From NCBI GenBank assembly GCA_964352475.1, contig CAYGSL010000018.1, positions 16,227 through 80,226 of the forward strand: 64,000 nucleotides of DNA, written 5' to 3'. This DNA comes from JAUIET01 sp964352475 (GTDB lineage: Bacteria; Pseudomonadota; Gammaproteobacteria; Pseudomonadales; JAUIET01). Position numbers and translations under genes: made by a program. The notes under the pieces are model-generated. The model was given only the letters and a program-made list of their open reading frames with translations. It searched no databases and had not been told where the DNA came from. Positions 17,687-26,371 of the stretch are shown one piece after another (position 1 is the stretch's first letter; each line of letters opens with the position of its first letter).

Positions 17687-18712
17687 ATGAGCGATTTTTA
17701 TGAACTGGATGACGCAGGCCAGGCTGAAGCGATGGGTGAGTTAGCATCAGCGGCATTGGCACACTGGGGTTTGCAGGGCAGTACGCTTAGCCTGATTAAA
17801 TACCGTGAGAATGCTGTGTTTAAGGTCACTACATCCGAGCAAGAACTTTTTGCGCTGCGAATACACCGCTACGCCTATCATACAGATGCCGAGCTGCGTT
17901 CTGAGTTGCAGTGGATGAGTGCATTGAATGATGAAGGCATACTTGTACCCAGTTTAGTGCCCACTGCCTCCGGTGAACCTTTTGTTGTGCTGCAAGCCGG
18001 TGGCGTGCCCGAGCCCAGACAGATCGATATTTTTGAATGGGTAGATGGTAAGCAGCTGGGCGCGGTAGAAGAGAGTACGGATAATATCGACGCGCTGATT
18101 AGCGCTTATCGCACCATCGGAAATCTGATGGCAAAACTGCATACACAGGCGCTTGAGTGGTTGATGCCGGAAGATTTCACTCGACACGCCTGGGACGTGG
18201 ACGGACTGGTAGGCGAGCAGCCTTTCTGGGGGCCGTTCTGGCAGCTTGAATCGCTTAGCTCCGAACAACGAGCGCTTTTATTGGAAGCGCGAGACGTGGT
18301 TTACCGGGACCTTACTGCTTACCAGGCCGACTCCAAAAATGCAGATCGTTACAGCATGATTCACGCAGACTGCGTCGCCGAAAATGTGATGGTTGATGGC
18401 GAGCAAGTGCGCCTGATCGACTTTGATGATGCCGGTTTCGGTTGGCATTTATTTGATATTGCCACGGTGCTTTATTTCGATATCGATGAAGATCACTTTA
18501 CGGCGGCGCGCGACGCATTAATCGCTGGCTACCAGGAAATCCGCGATCTGCCGCGCTCGCAAATTGATGCCTTACCGCTGTTCTATCTTGCCCGCGGATT
18601 CACCTATTTGGGTTGGGTGCACACACGTTCAGAAACGCAGACCGCCAAAGAGTTAACACCCATGCTTGTTGAAAAGGCCTGTAATCGTGCCAGGGAATAT
18701 ATGCAGTGTTAG
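17687..18712 (+). CDS. APH-family small-molecule kinase (hydroxylysine-kinase-like)
   Basis: A 341-residue kinase of the aminoglycoside phosphotransferase/homoserine kinase II fold. The catalytic loop MIHADCVAENVMVDG (Asp about residue 226, Asn about 231) and the metal-binding LIDFDDAGFGW are intact. The N-lobe reads KYRENAVFKVTT with the ATP-contacting Lys. It follows the phospho-lyase-like enzyme by 28 bp, and the pair should form a two-step route for a hydroxylated amine or amino acid. The substrate (hydroxylysine, an ethanolamine derivative or other amino-alcohol) is inference from the pairing. It ends 8 bp before the convergent membrane-protein gene. Confidence 0.85.
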   Translation: MSDFYELDDAGQAEAMGELASAALAHWGLQGSTLSLIKYRENAVFKVTTSEQELFALRIHRYAYHTDAELRSELQWMSALNDEGILVPSLVPTASGEPFVVLQAGGVPEPRQIDIFEWVDGKQLGAVEESTDNIDALISAYRTIGNLMAKLHTQALEWLMPEDFTRHAWDVDGLVGEQPFWGPFWQLESLSSEQRALLLEARDVVYRDLTAYQADSKNADRYSMIHADCVAENVMVDGEQVRLIDFDDAGFGWHLFDIATVLYFDIDEDHFTAARDALIAGYQEIRDLPRSQIDALPLFYLARGFTYLGWVHTRSETQTAKELTPMLVEKACNRAREYMQC

Positions 18713-18720
18713 TGGGGTAG

Positions 18721-19422
18721 CTAACGAGCTGCTTCTGCCTTAGCTGGTTTTCGAACAAATTTCGCGGTCGCATAAAATATTCCTGCGGTACCAATCACCG
18801 TTGGTGCCAGCCAGGGAATAGTCACCCAGTTGTCTGTAAAAATTGATTCTGTGAATTGACTGGCACCAAAGGCAAAGAAGGCGGTGTGCGCGGCTATGCC
18901 ACCAATGATCATGTCGCGTATATGCCCCCTCAGCCAGTCTGAACTTTCATGTTTTGATCTGATTGTGGCGACCATATCGCGCAGCCCCAGCATTCCAAGT
19001 CCGCCAAAAGCGATCATCAGATAGGCGACCGTTTCACCACGCAGTGACAAGCCGTAGGCTATCATTGCCAATCCGCAGGCCAGTAATACACTGTTTAACG
19101 CAAGTGCGATGCGCTGGAATTCGAGGCTGGGTTCCTTTTTCTGTTTAAGAACTGCAATGCCCAGCCATAGAGGCTTAGCGGTAAGCAATGCAAGAAAACC
19201 GAGAAAAATTGCCTGAACGATTCGCCCACTGAAAAGGTTTATCACACTCATTAAGGCTGCGCTGATGACGACCAACCACATCAGCTTTACGTAGATAGAG
19301 CCAATCTTCCTGTGATTCAGGCCGCCTTTTTTGACCAGCACGGGTACCCAGAACAGGATCAGGCTGAGTGAACCAGCGGTTATATGCACGGCCAGAAATA
19401 CTTTGAATAAAAGTTCACTCAT
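18721..19422 (-). CDS. Membrane protein, DUF2306-like
   Basis: A 233-residue membrane protein with about seven helices. The first helix has AVHITAGSLSLILFWVPVLVKKGG, which together with HRKIGSIYVKLMW resembles DUF2306-type predicted membrane proteins, where histidines in early helices may bind haem or metal. ATG 19422 is chosen because GAGGAGA precedes it; a longer frame to 19473 has no such site. It lies 146 bp downstream of the LytTR gene on the same strand. Function unknown. Confidence 0.65.
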   Translation of the reverse strand: MSELLFKVFLAVHITAGSLSLILFWVPVLVKKGGLNHRKIGSIYVKLMWLVVISAALMSVINLFSGRIVQAIFLGFLALLTAKPLWLGIAVLKQKKEPSLEFQRIALALNSVLLACGLAMIAYGLSLRGETVAYLMIAFGGLGMLGLRDMVATIRSKHESSDWLRGHIRDMIIGGIAAHTAFFAFGASQFTESIFTDNWVTIPWLAPTVIGTAGIFYATAKFVRKPAKAEAAR

Positions 19423-19568
19423 TACACGTTCTCCTCGTTCATCTGTGGCTACAAAATTAGCCTGAAAGACCAAAAAGAAAAACGAACTTGGGACGGATTA
19501 CACGTTTGTGTGACGAATTGAACTCTGTGGGACGAACCGCAAGGTGATAGTTGCCAGTAATCCGAACG

Positions 19569-20453
19569 CTATTCGAGAATTTGCTTCAGATCAGCGATGC
19601 ATGACCTGGATACTGGAATTTCAGCATCACCCACCTCGTGTAAAGTGAGCTTGAGACCTTGCGCGTTGCCTTCAACGGTTTGAATGCATGCTGTATTCAC
19701 CAGAAAAGAGCGATGGCATCGGATTATGCCGCTGTGTTGGCATTGCTCAAGTGTGGCGAACAGGGTTTGGCGTATCAAATGTCTATTCAGCTTACCGTTG
19801 CTCACGTGGCAAACCGATACGTAGTTTTGCATTGCTTCCACATAGCGCACGGAATGTGAGTCAATCTGCAAGCCATCGGAGCTTGGGTCTCCAATGCTCA
19901 AGGTTCTGGCTTCAGAACTGATCGGTGCTAAGCCCTTCGTCACCGCTTTGCTGCCAGGCGATGACTCAATTTCTGAGGCACTGTGCGAGTTCGAATTTGC
20001 CGCCCTCAACTGTACGATCAGTCCAAACGCTATGGTGGGAAACAGGCCAACAACAAATGTGTTGAGAAGCATGCGAGCTAAAGCACCCGGATGAAAGTAG
20101 CTCCAGTCATGGCTGACGTTGTAGTAAAAAAAGTTTGCGATAGCAATGCAAATGATTAGCCCTATGACCCTGACTATCCATTTCCAAAGCGTCCAGGAAT
20201 CGATATCTGTCTGTAGCCTTAGCACTTTTTCACAGAATGTGTCGTAGGCTACATTGACGGTAAAGGTCACCAGACCATAGGCCAGACTGTGCCAAAATGG
20301 CGGAATGCCGGAGCGAGTCATGTCGAAAGGCTGCAGAAAATACAGAAACGCAGCAACAAATAGCGCGGTTGCCGCGCTATCAACCAATGCCTTTCGCCCG
20401 CTATTGCTTTGCGGAAACGGTTGCTTAAGCTGTTGCCAGAAAGAGAATTTCAA
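19569..20453 (-). CDS. Membrane-anchored LytTR transcriptional regulator
   Basis: A 294-residue protein with about four transmembrane helices in residues 20-155 and a C-terminal LytTR DNA-binding domain at about 190-290. The latter reads VRYVEAMQNYVSVCHV, IRCHRSFLVNTACIQTVEGN and IPVSRSCIADLKQIL. It has no receiver domain, so the membrane part probably senses the signal directly. It starts 8 bp after the TetR gene, so the two are co-transcribed. Its target is unknown; the downstream membrane-protein gene is a candidate. Confidence 0.88.
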   Translation of the reverse strand: MKFSFWQQLKQPFPQSNSGRKALVDSAATALFVAAFLYFLQPFDMTRSGIPPFWHSLAYGLVTFTVNVAYDTFCEKVLRLQTDIDSWTLWKWIVRVIGLIICIAIANFFYYNVSHDWSYFHPGALARMLLNTFVVGLFPTIAFGLIVQLRAANSNSHSASEIESSPGSKAVTKGLAPISSEARTLSIGDPSSDGLQIDSHSVRYVEAMQNYVSVCHVSNGKLNRHLIRQTLFATLEQCQHSGIIRCHRSFLVNTACIQTVEGNAQGLKLTLHEVGDAEIPVSRSCIADLKQILE

Positions 20454-20461
20454 TAGTGTTT

Positions 20462-21085
20462 TTATTCCGCCAAAGCAATTGCCATTGCACTCTCCAGCGC
20501 GGCGTTTAACAGCTGGGCTTTCATGCTATCGGTTTGATTCTTGCCGCCTATCATTAGCATTAAGCCTTCAATCATAGCAGCAATCATCATGGATATTTCC
20601 ACCAATCGCGCATCACACAGTTCGGGCCGCAGAGCGGCGAGGTGCTCGTTGATTTGCTGCACATCAAAAGCATAAAGATCCCTAAGATACTCGCCCTCAA
20701 AATTATCCATAGACCCAATCAGCGCCCAATACTGAATGAAGAACTGGCGCGTTTCTTTCAAGGTAATGTCTTCCAACTGGTAGCGAAGAACCGCTTTAAA
20801 TCGTTCAAGTGGGGAATTGATATCGATGTCTGCCAACACCTTCGATTGTGCCTTGCGGTAACGCTGGTCAAGGTCAATCGACATGGCGTGCACCAGATCT
20901 TCACGCTTGGGAAAATAGTACTGGAGGTTCGCCAGACTAACCCCGGCGCTTTCAGCGATATTGCGCATGCTAAAGCGTGACAGCGGCTCGTTCTCCAGCA
21001 AGTCGTGCGCCGTTGCAATGAGCTTTGCGGCCGTTTCGGCTCCTGCGCGGCGAGTGGCTGTTCCTTTTCTGGCGAGTGACTGCAT
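20462..21085 (-). CDS. TetR-family transcriptional regulator
   Basis: A 207-residue TetR-type repressor. Residues about 20-65 form the helix-turn-helix DNA-binding domain: ATAHDLLENEPLSRFSMRNI, AESAGVSLANLQYYFPKRED. The remaining helices make the ligand-binding and dimer domain. ATG 21085 gives the usual length; a longer frame to 21214 covers the intergenic region. It is divergent from the NTF2 lipoprotein, flavoprotein, TonB receptor and sulfatase block, and a short inverted repeat (21162-21173) lies between the two starts, so it probably represses that block. The ligand may be the compound imported there. Confidence 0.92.
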   Translation of the reverse strand: MQSLARKGTATRRAGAETAAKLIATAHDLLENEPLSRFSMRNIAESAGVSLANLQYYFPKREDLVHAMSIDLDQRYRKAQSKVLADIDINSPLERFKAVLRYQLEDITLKETRQFFIQYWALIGSMDNFEGEYLRDLYAFDVQQINEHLAALRPELCDARLVEISMMIAAMIEGLMLMIGGKNQTDSMKAQLLNAALESAMAIALAE

Positions 21086-21161
21086 GAACACATCTCGGAA
21101 ATCACAAAAATCGCTTGTAACTATAAAGTATGTGATATATTTTGTCGACTGACTAAAAATA

Positions 21162-21173
21162 GGTCGTTCGACC
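21162..21173. promoter_or_regulatory. Inverted repeat, candidate TetR operator
   Basis: GGTCGTTCGACC is a 12-bp inverted repeat with 5-bp arms and a TT centre. A second small palindrome, GTCGAC, lies 18 bp upstream at 21144. AT-rich TATATT at 21136-21141 could be the -10 element of the rightward promoter. The position between the divergent TetR and lipoprotein starts fits an operator. TetR sites are often longer, so the true site may include the flanks. Confidence 0.4.
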
Positions 21174-21212
21174 CATAAGGCAGAGCGACCAGATAATCCC
21201 AGGAGAAAACTC

Positions 21213-21692
21213 ATGCGAACTCATTGTCTGTTGCTCACTTTGGTCCTGGCGTTGGTGGCTTGCGCTGGTGCTTCAACCCAGCTTTCCGGTCAATCGGCGG
21301 AGAATGAGCTTGCCGCCTTCAAAGCAGCTATTCGCGTTAAGTACGACATGAAAGAAGCCGCGTTTGCGGCGAATGATGTTGAGCCAATTCTGACCAGATT
21401 CTACTCGGACCGGGCAATATCGACTGGGCCAGATGGAACGACCAAGATTGGACGCGCTGAGTTACGGCCGGTGTATGAGGAAGTTATTGGTGGCGAAGTA
21501 AGAATCGAGTCTTTTGAAACAGTGCTTAACGGTGATGCCGGCTGGGACTGGGTTAACTTCCATGTAACACCACCGGCCGAGTCAGGCGAAAATCCTTTCA
21601 CGTTCAAGATGGTGTTTTTGTGGGAAAAAATCGACGGCGAATGGTGGTCTCACGGTGAGATGTATGTGATTGGCAAATTTGATAGGGAATAA
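21213..21692 (+). CDS. NTF2-like lipoprotein
   Basis: A 159-residue exported protein. The first 17 residues form a lipoprotein signal peptide with lipobox LVACAG (acylated Cys about 17). The mature part has an NTF2/DUF4440-like layout, with MKEAAFAANDVEPILTRFYS then strands ending EKIDGEWWSHGEMYVIGKF. Such proteins bind or isomerise small molecules. It starts the TetR-controlled block and is 11 bp ahead of the flavoprotein gene, so it may aid that enzyme in the periplasm. Confidence 0.75.
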   Translation: MRTHCLLLTLVLALVACAGASTQLSGQSAENELAAFKAAIRVKYDMKEAAFAANDVEPILTRFYSDRAISTGPDGTTKIGRAELRPVYEEVIGGEVRIESFETVLNGDAGWDWVNFHVTPPAESGENPFTFKMVFLWEKIDGEWWSHGEMYVIGKFDRE

Positions 21693-21703
21693 GGAGCGTA
21701 AAC

Positions 21704-23659
21704 ATGGCTAAGCACGAATCGGATAAAACCATAAAGAAGCCCATTAGCCGGCGCGACTTTGTAGGTGGTACGCTGGTTGGAAGCGGTGCTGCATTGCTGT
21801 CAACGGCTGCACCCGGAGCCTCGTCTGCCGTACCTAAACCCAGTAAATTCAAACTTGGCAACACTATGCCATTACCGCTCACCGGTCTTGACGAAAAATG
21901 GACCGGCCCTGGTGGTGTTGGCGACTATGCAAACGCAAATGGCAATACGCACGCCGAGGTCAACGCGGCGCATACGTTTCGCAATGACGATTTCACCAAT
22001 CGCCTGAAAAGCGCAAAAGACAGTGACGAAGAATATCATTTAGTGGTGGTAGGAGCCGGCTTTGCCGGCTGTACGGCAGCGTATACTTATCGCAAGCAGC
22101 ACCCTGAAGCGCGCATACTTATTCTCGACAACCACGACATGTTTGGTGGCGAAGCCAGGCAAAACGAAGTTGAAGTAGACGGCTATAAACTGTGGGCGCC
22201 GCAGGGCTCAACCGGTGCTGTGTGGCCGCTACCCGCTGCGAAAAAAATTGGTATGTTCTCGCCAATCTGGGATGAGCTGAAACTGCCTCAGCATTTTGAA
22301 TGGCAACAGGCCAGCAATTCGGATCTGAAAATTCCGCAGGACAACTACACACCCATGCATCTGGCCTGGGAGAAAACAGACCTGGGTTGGTACCACGACG
22401 GTCATGATATGGCTGTTAACCCGTGGTCAAATCGATTCCGGGATGTGCCGATTGATCAGAAAACCAAAAACGATTTCCTGTGGATGGAAACCTATCGCCA
22501 ACCGCCGGAGAGGGAAGATTGGGATCGTTGGCTGGATACCATGACGTACAAGGAGTTTCTGATCAATGAAATGGGGCTGGATAATCCACTTATTCATGAG
22601 TACCTGAACCCGTTCGGAGCGGCCATGGGTATGGGCATGGGCGGCGATATTATTTCCGCGTTGCAGGCCGCCAACTTTCTGCAACCTGGTGTGACAGAAT
22701 ACGCCCGTCAGCTTGATATGGGTGACCCTACTAACGATGTTATATTGGCGCAATGGCCAGGCGGCAATACTGGTACCTTCAGGCATATTGTAAAGGAGTT
22801 AATCCCTGGAATATTTGGAGCTTCACCCAGTCTGACTGATGTGCTGTCAAATCCGGTTGATAGAGAACTTCTTGATAGTCGTCATCAGAAAGTTCGCTTC
22901 CGCTTGAACTCTCTTGTGGTTAACGTACAGCATCGCGGCTCGCCAGATTCCGCCAAGGTGGTGGACGTGATTTATCACAACGGCGGAGAAATGCATAAAG
23001 TCTCTGCCAAGCATGTAATGATGGGTGGGCAGCAACATTTGAACAAGCGTGTTGTTGCAGACCTGCCGGAAACGCACACTCAGGCCATGGACCAGTTTAT
23101 GCACGCGCCAATGATGATGGTGAATGTGGCGCTGACCAACTGGAAATTTATGGACAAGCTTGGTGTGGCCTCGGTGCGTTGGTTTGGCGATGACATGGGC
23201 TGGTTCACCACGCTTAGGCGGCAGATGATTCTTGATGGCAAAGAACCCATGCCGCTTGATCCCGCCAAGCCCACCATGCTGACCATGTATAACTCGTTCT
23301 GTATGCCAGGTTTGCCTATTGATAAGCAAACAGTGGCCGCGCGCATGAAAATGTTTTCGCTCAGTTACGCTGACATTGAAAAACACATTAAGCGGCAATT
23401 TACCAAGATGTTTTCTGCAGGTGGTTTTGACGCGGAGCGTGACATTGCCGGCATCATTGTCAATCGCCAGGGTCATGCCTACGCAGCGACGCCGCCGGGC
23501 TTTTTCTTTGGCAAAGATGGCATGCCGGCGCCCAGTGACGTTATTCGAGATAGGCATGGCAGAATTGCATTTGCTCATGCCGAATTGATGGGCATGCAGA
23601 TGTGGGAGGGCGCTGTTCATGAAGGTGAGCGAGCGGGCCAGCAATTGTCCGAACAGTGA
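21704..23659 (+). CDS. Tat-exported FAD-dependent oxidoreductase, spermidine-dehydrogenase-like
   Basis: A 651-residue flavoprotein. A twin-arginine signal lies at residues about 14-45 (SRRDFVGG then a hydrophobic stretch ending GASSA). The FAD-binding Rossmann motif VVVGAGFAGCTAAYTYRK is at about 115, followed by ILILDNHDMFGGEARQN, which is characteristic of spermidine dehydrogenase-like enzymes. It should oxidise an amine or similar substrate in the periplasm. The gene follows the NTF2 lipoprotein by 11 bp and precedes the TonB receptor. Family assignment is by motif pattern; the substrate may not be spermidine. Confidence 0.82.
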   Translation: MAKHESDKTIKKPISRRDFVGGTLVGSGAALLSTAAPGASSAVPKPSKFKLGNTMPLPLTGLDEKWTGPGGVGDYANANGNTHAEVNAAHTFRNDDFTNRLKSAKDSDEEYHLVVVGAGFAGCTAAYTYRKQHPEARILILDNHDMFGGEARQNEVEVDGYKLWAPQGSTGAVWPLPAAKKIGMFSPIWDELKLPQHFEWQQASNSDLKIPQDNYTPMHLAWEKTDLGWYHDGHDMAVNPWSNRFRDVPIDQKTKNDFLWMETYRQPPEREDWDRWLDTMTYKEFLINEMGLDNPLIHEYLNPFGAAMGMGMGGDIISALQAANFLQPGVTEYARQLDMGDPTNDVILAQWPGGNTGTFRHIVKELIPGIFGASPSLTDVLSNPVDRELLDSRHQKVRFRLNSLVVNVQHRGSPDSAKVVDVIYHNGGEMHKVSAKHVMMGGQQHLNKRVVADLPETHTQAMDQFMHAPMMMVNVALTNWKFMDKLGVASVRWFGDDMGWFTTLRRQMILDGKEPMPLDPAKPTMLTMYNSFCMPGLPIDKQTVAARMKMFSLSYADIEKHIKRQFTKMFSAGGFDAERDIAGIIVNRQGHAYAATPPGFFFGKDGMPAPSDVIRDRHGRIAFAHAELMGMQMWEGAVHEGERAGQQLSEQ

Positions 23660-23851
23660 AATTAGCTTCTCTCTCGGACAACCAGCTATGCACGTGGCAC
23701 CAAGCCGGGAGGCGCATATTATTGGTAACTTGCTTAAAGTTGGGGGAGTCGTGCAGAATCAGCAGTGTTGCTGCCAGGAAATGTGCTTTGCTGCGGCTTG
23801 TCTGATCAAATAAACAACAATCAAAGTCTAGTTGAACACCGAGGACATACT

Positions 23852-26332
23852 ATGAATATCAGCAATCGAAAAAGTGGTCTTTTTCGGGCCGGGAAATTAG
23901 CGGCGGCCGTAGCAGCGACCAGCATAGGAATGAGCGTGCATGCGTCTGTTTTAGAGGAAATAGTCGTTACAGCCCAAAAGCGTGAGCAGAACCTGCAAGA
24001 CGTTGGTATTTCAGTAACGGCTTTCTCAGGCGATCAGATGAAAGCGCTGGGTGTGACCAATACAACCGAAATTACCGAACAGATTGCTGGTCTGCAAATG
24101 ACCAGCTTTTCGCCTAACCTGGTGACCTTCAATATTCGAGGTGTATCCCAGAACAACTTCACCGATAACAACGAAGCGCCGGTTGCCGTATATATCGATG
24201 ACTCGTATGTGGCGAGCATGAACGCAATCAGTGGTCAGTTGTTTGACATAGAGCGAGTTGAAGTATTGCGTGGTCCGCAGGGCACATTGTTTGGCAGAAA
24301 CGCCACGGGTGGTGTTATCCATTACGTGACCAACAGCGCAGATGATGAAGAGTTTAATGGCTATGTTGAAGGTACGTATTCTGACTTCAATAAGTACAGT
24401 ATTGAAGCTGCGATTGGTGGCTCCTTCTCAGACAGTGCGCGCTACCGGTTTGCGGTTCGTACAGAAGAGTCTGACGGCTATATAGAATCTGCAACGTATC
24501 CTCAAGCATTAACCGATGTACCTGTAGGTGCACTACCACCTGCTAGTGGTCAGGACCTTGGGGGGTCGGATGGCTTTGCAATACGTGGTGCGTTCCAGTT
24601 TGATTTATCGGATGCCGTTACCTTTGAGTTAATGCTCAAATACTCAGAAGACAGCGATGTACCGACAGGTGGCTATAGCTTTTTACCTTATGGCAGCGGC
24701 GCGCCTAGCGATCCTGCCGATCCAAATGCTTACGTACCGCCTGAGTTCACCAGCTTTGTTACCGATGTGATTGGTGCGCCGGCGGGCGCAACATCAGCGA
24801 TCTTTTTCTGCAATGATCAAATCAATTGCTTTGCGCCGGTTGATACAGCAGGTCGAACAACATTTACTGGCGATTCTCCTGAACCGTTTAAACACTATTC
24901 GGATTACGCTGGTTTTATGGATCGCGACACCACCAATGTCACTGCACGATTTGATTGGGAGATGAATGACGGGCTTAGCCTGGTATCAATCACCAATTAC
25001 TCAGCAACCGATAAGTTCTACACAGAAGACGGGGACGGAATTCCCCCACCCATTATTGAGTTCACCACCGTTGCAGACTTTGAGCAAATTTCCCAAGAGA
25101 TTCGACTGTCATCTGAGAAAGATCGCATTCGCTGGACCGCAGGTTTGTATTTCCTCGATATGGAGACCGATGCAGACGTGACCACGGCGGGTGCACCGGT
25201 TGGCGGTGAGGCAGCCGCGCTAGGGTTTTTTGATATGGCGGGCAACAATCTTGCCGTCAACGCTCGGGTTGATCAGGACTATCTGTTGGAGTCAAGCAAC
25301 TGGTCTGTGTTTGGTCAATTCGAATACGACCTGACGGATGCTATGACCTTGATCGCCGGGTATCGTTACTCGCAAGATGATAAGGACCTGGATTTTAGGA
25401 CCACGTTCCGGGCGGATGCCTTGATCACTGACGTGGCTACCATGGCAAACGACGGTACGCCGGTTGCTGTAGAAACACTTAACCTGGGACAAGCAGTGGC
25501 CGCCGCCGGCGGTGATCCTCAGAATCAGGTGGACTACGGTGACTACGCGGCCCGCCTGCAAATCGATTATAGAGCCAACGACAACACCTTGTTCTTTGCT
25601 TCTTATAATCGAGGGATCAAGGGCGGTAACTTCGCACCTTCGGCAAACGTTACGCTAGCGCAAATTCGTCATGAAGAAGAGGTTCTTGACGCGTTTGAAC
25701 TTGGTGTTAAAGCTGACTTTATGGATGGCCGTGCTCGATTGAATGCTACAGCTTTCTACTACGACTACGACGACTATCAAGCATTCACGTTCTCTGGCGG
25801 TACACCCAGTGTGAGCAACGCGCAGGCCGAAAACTCCGGCGCAGAAGTGGAGCTGACCTTGTTGCCTACCGAGAACTGGGACATCATTCTAGGTGTGTCT
25901 TTGCAAGATTCCAGCGTGGACAATGTTGAAACACCTCAACTGCAAGGTACACCTGTAGGATTTGCTGTTGACTGGCCGGTGGATTTCCTAAATGGAATGG
26001 AGTTGCCGAACACACCGGATATTAGTTTCAACTACCTGGTGCGTTACAACTTCGACATTGGCAACAGTAACCTGGCGTTCCAGGTTGATGGAAGTTATTA
26101 CGGCGACCAGTATCTGGAAGTCACCAACGGTGGTGCTGCTTTCCAGGAAGCATATAACGTAACGAACGCGAGTATCGCCTGGTCGACCGAGCAGGTATAC
26201 GTACGTGCGTGGGTTAAGAATGTTGGCGATGAAGAGTACAAGCAATACGCTCTTGACCTGGGAATACTCGGCGGCACCGCTGTTTATGGACCACCACAGT
26301 GGTGGGGAGTCACAGCCGGCTACAACTTCTAG
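23852..26332 (+). CDS. TonB-dependent receptor
   Basis: A complete 826-residue outer-membrane receptor. A signal peptide (about 1-32) precedes VLEEIVVTAQKREQNLQD. The plug domain has FNIRGVSQNNFTD and IERVEVLRGPQGTLFGRNAT, and the chain ends in the canonical aromatic residue (VTAGYNF). ATG 23852 is chosen because GAGGAC lies 5-10 bp upstream; a longer frame from 23765 begins in the intergenic DNA. It lies 192 bp after the flavoprotein and 39 bp before the sulfatase, suggesting uptake of a sulfated substrate. The ligand is unknown. Confidence 0.94.
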   Translation: MNISNRKSGLFRAGKLAAAVAATSIGMSVHASVLEEIVVTAQKREQNLQDVGISVTAFSGDQMKALGVTNTTEITEQIAGLQMTSFSPNLVTFNIRGVSQNNFTDNNEAPVAVYIDDSYVASMNAISGQLFDIERVEVLRGPQGTLFGRNATGGVIHYVTNSADDEEFNGYVEGTYSDFNKYSIEAAIGGSFSDSARYRFAVRTEESDGYIESATYPQALTDVPVGALPPASGQDLGGSDGFAIRGAFQFDLSDAVTFELMLKYSEDSDVPTGGYSFLPYGSGAPSDPADPNAYVPPEFTSFVTDVIGAPAGATSAIFFCNDQINCFAPVDTAGRTTFTGDSPEPFKHYSDYAGFMDRDTTNVTARFDWEMNDGLSLVSITNYSATDKFYTEDGDGIPPPIIEFTTVADFEQISQEIRLSSEKDRIRWTAGLYFLDMETDADVTTAGAPVGGEAAALGFFDMAGNNLAVNARVDQDYLLESSNWSVFGQFEYDLTDAMTLIAGYRYSQDDKDLDFRTTFRADALITDVATMANDGTPVAVETLNLGQAVAAAGGDPQNQVDYGDYAARLQIDYRANDNTLFFASYNRGIKGGNFAPSANVTLAQIRHEEEVLDAFELGVKADFMDGRARLNATAFYYDYDDYQAFTFSGGTPSVSNAQAENSGAEVELTLLPTENWDIILGVSLQDSSVDNVETPQLQGTPVGFAVDWPVDFLNGMELPNTPDISFNYLVRYNFDIGNSNLAFQVDGSYYGDQYLEVTNGGAAFQEAYNVTNASIAWSTEQVYVRAWVKNVGDEEYKQYALDLGILGGTAVYGPPQWWGVTAGYNF

Positions 26333-26371
26333 TTAAGAAGTTGAAAGCGACGTTAAACCTTTCCTCGACCT

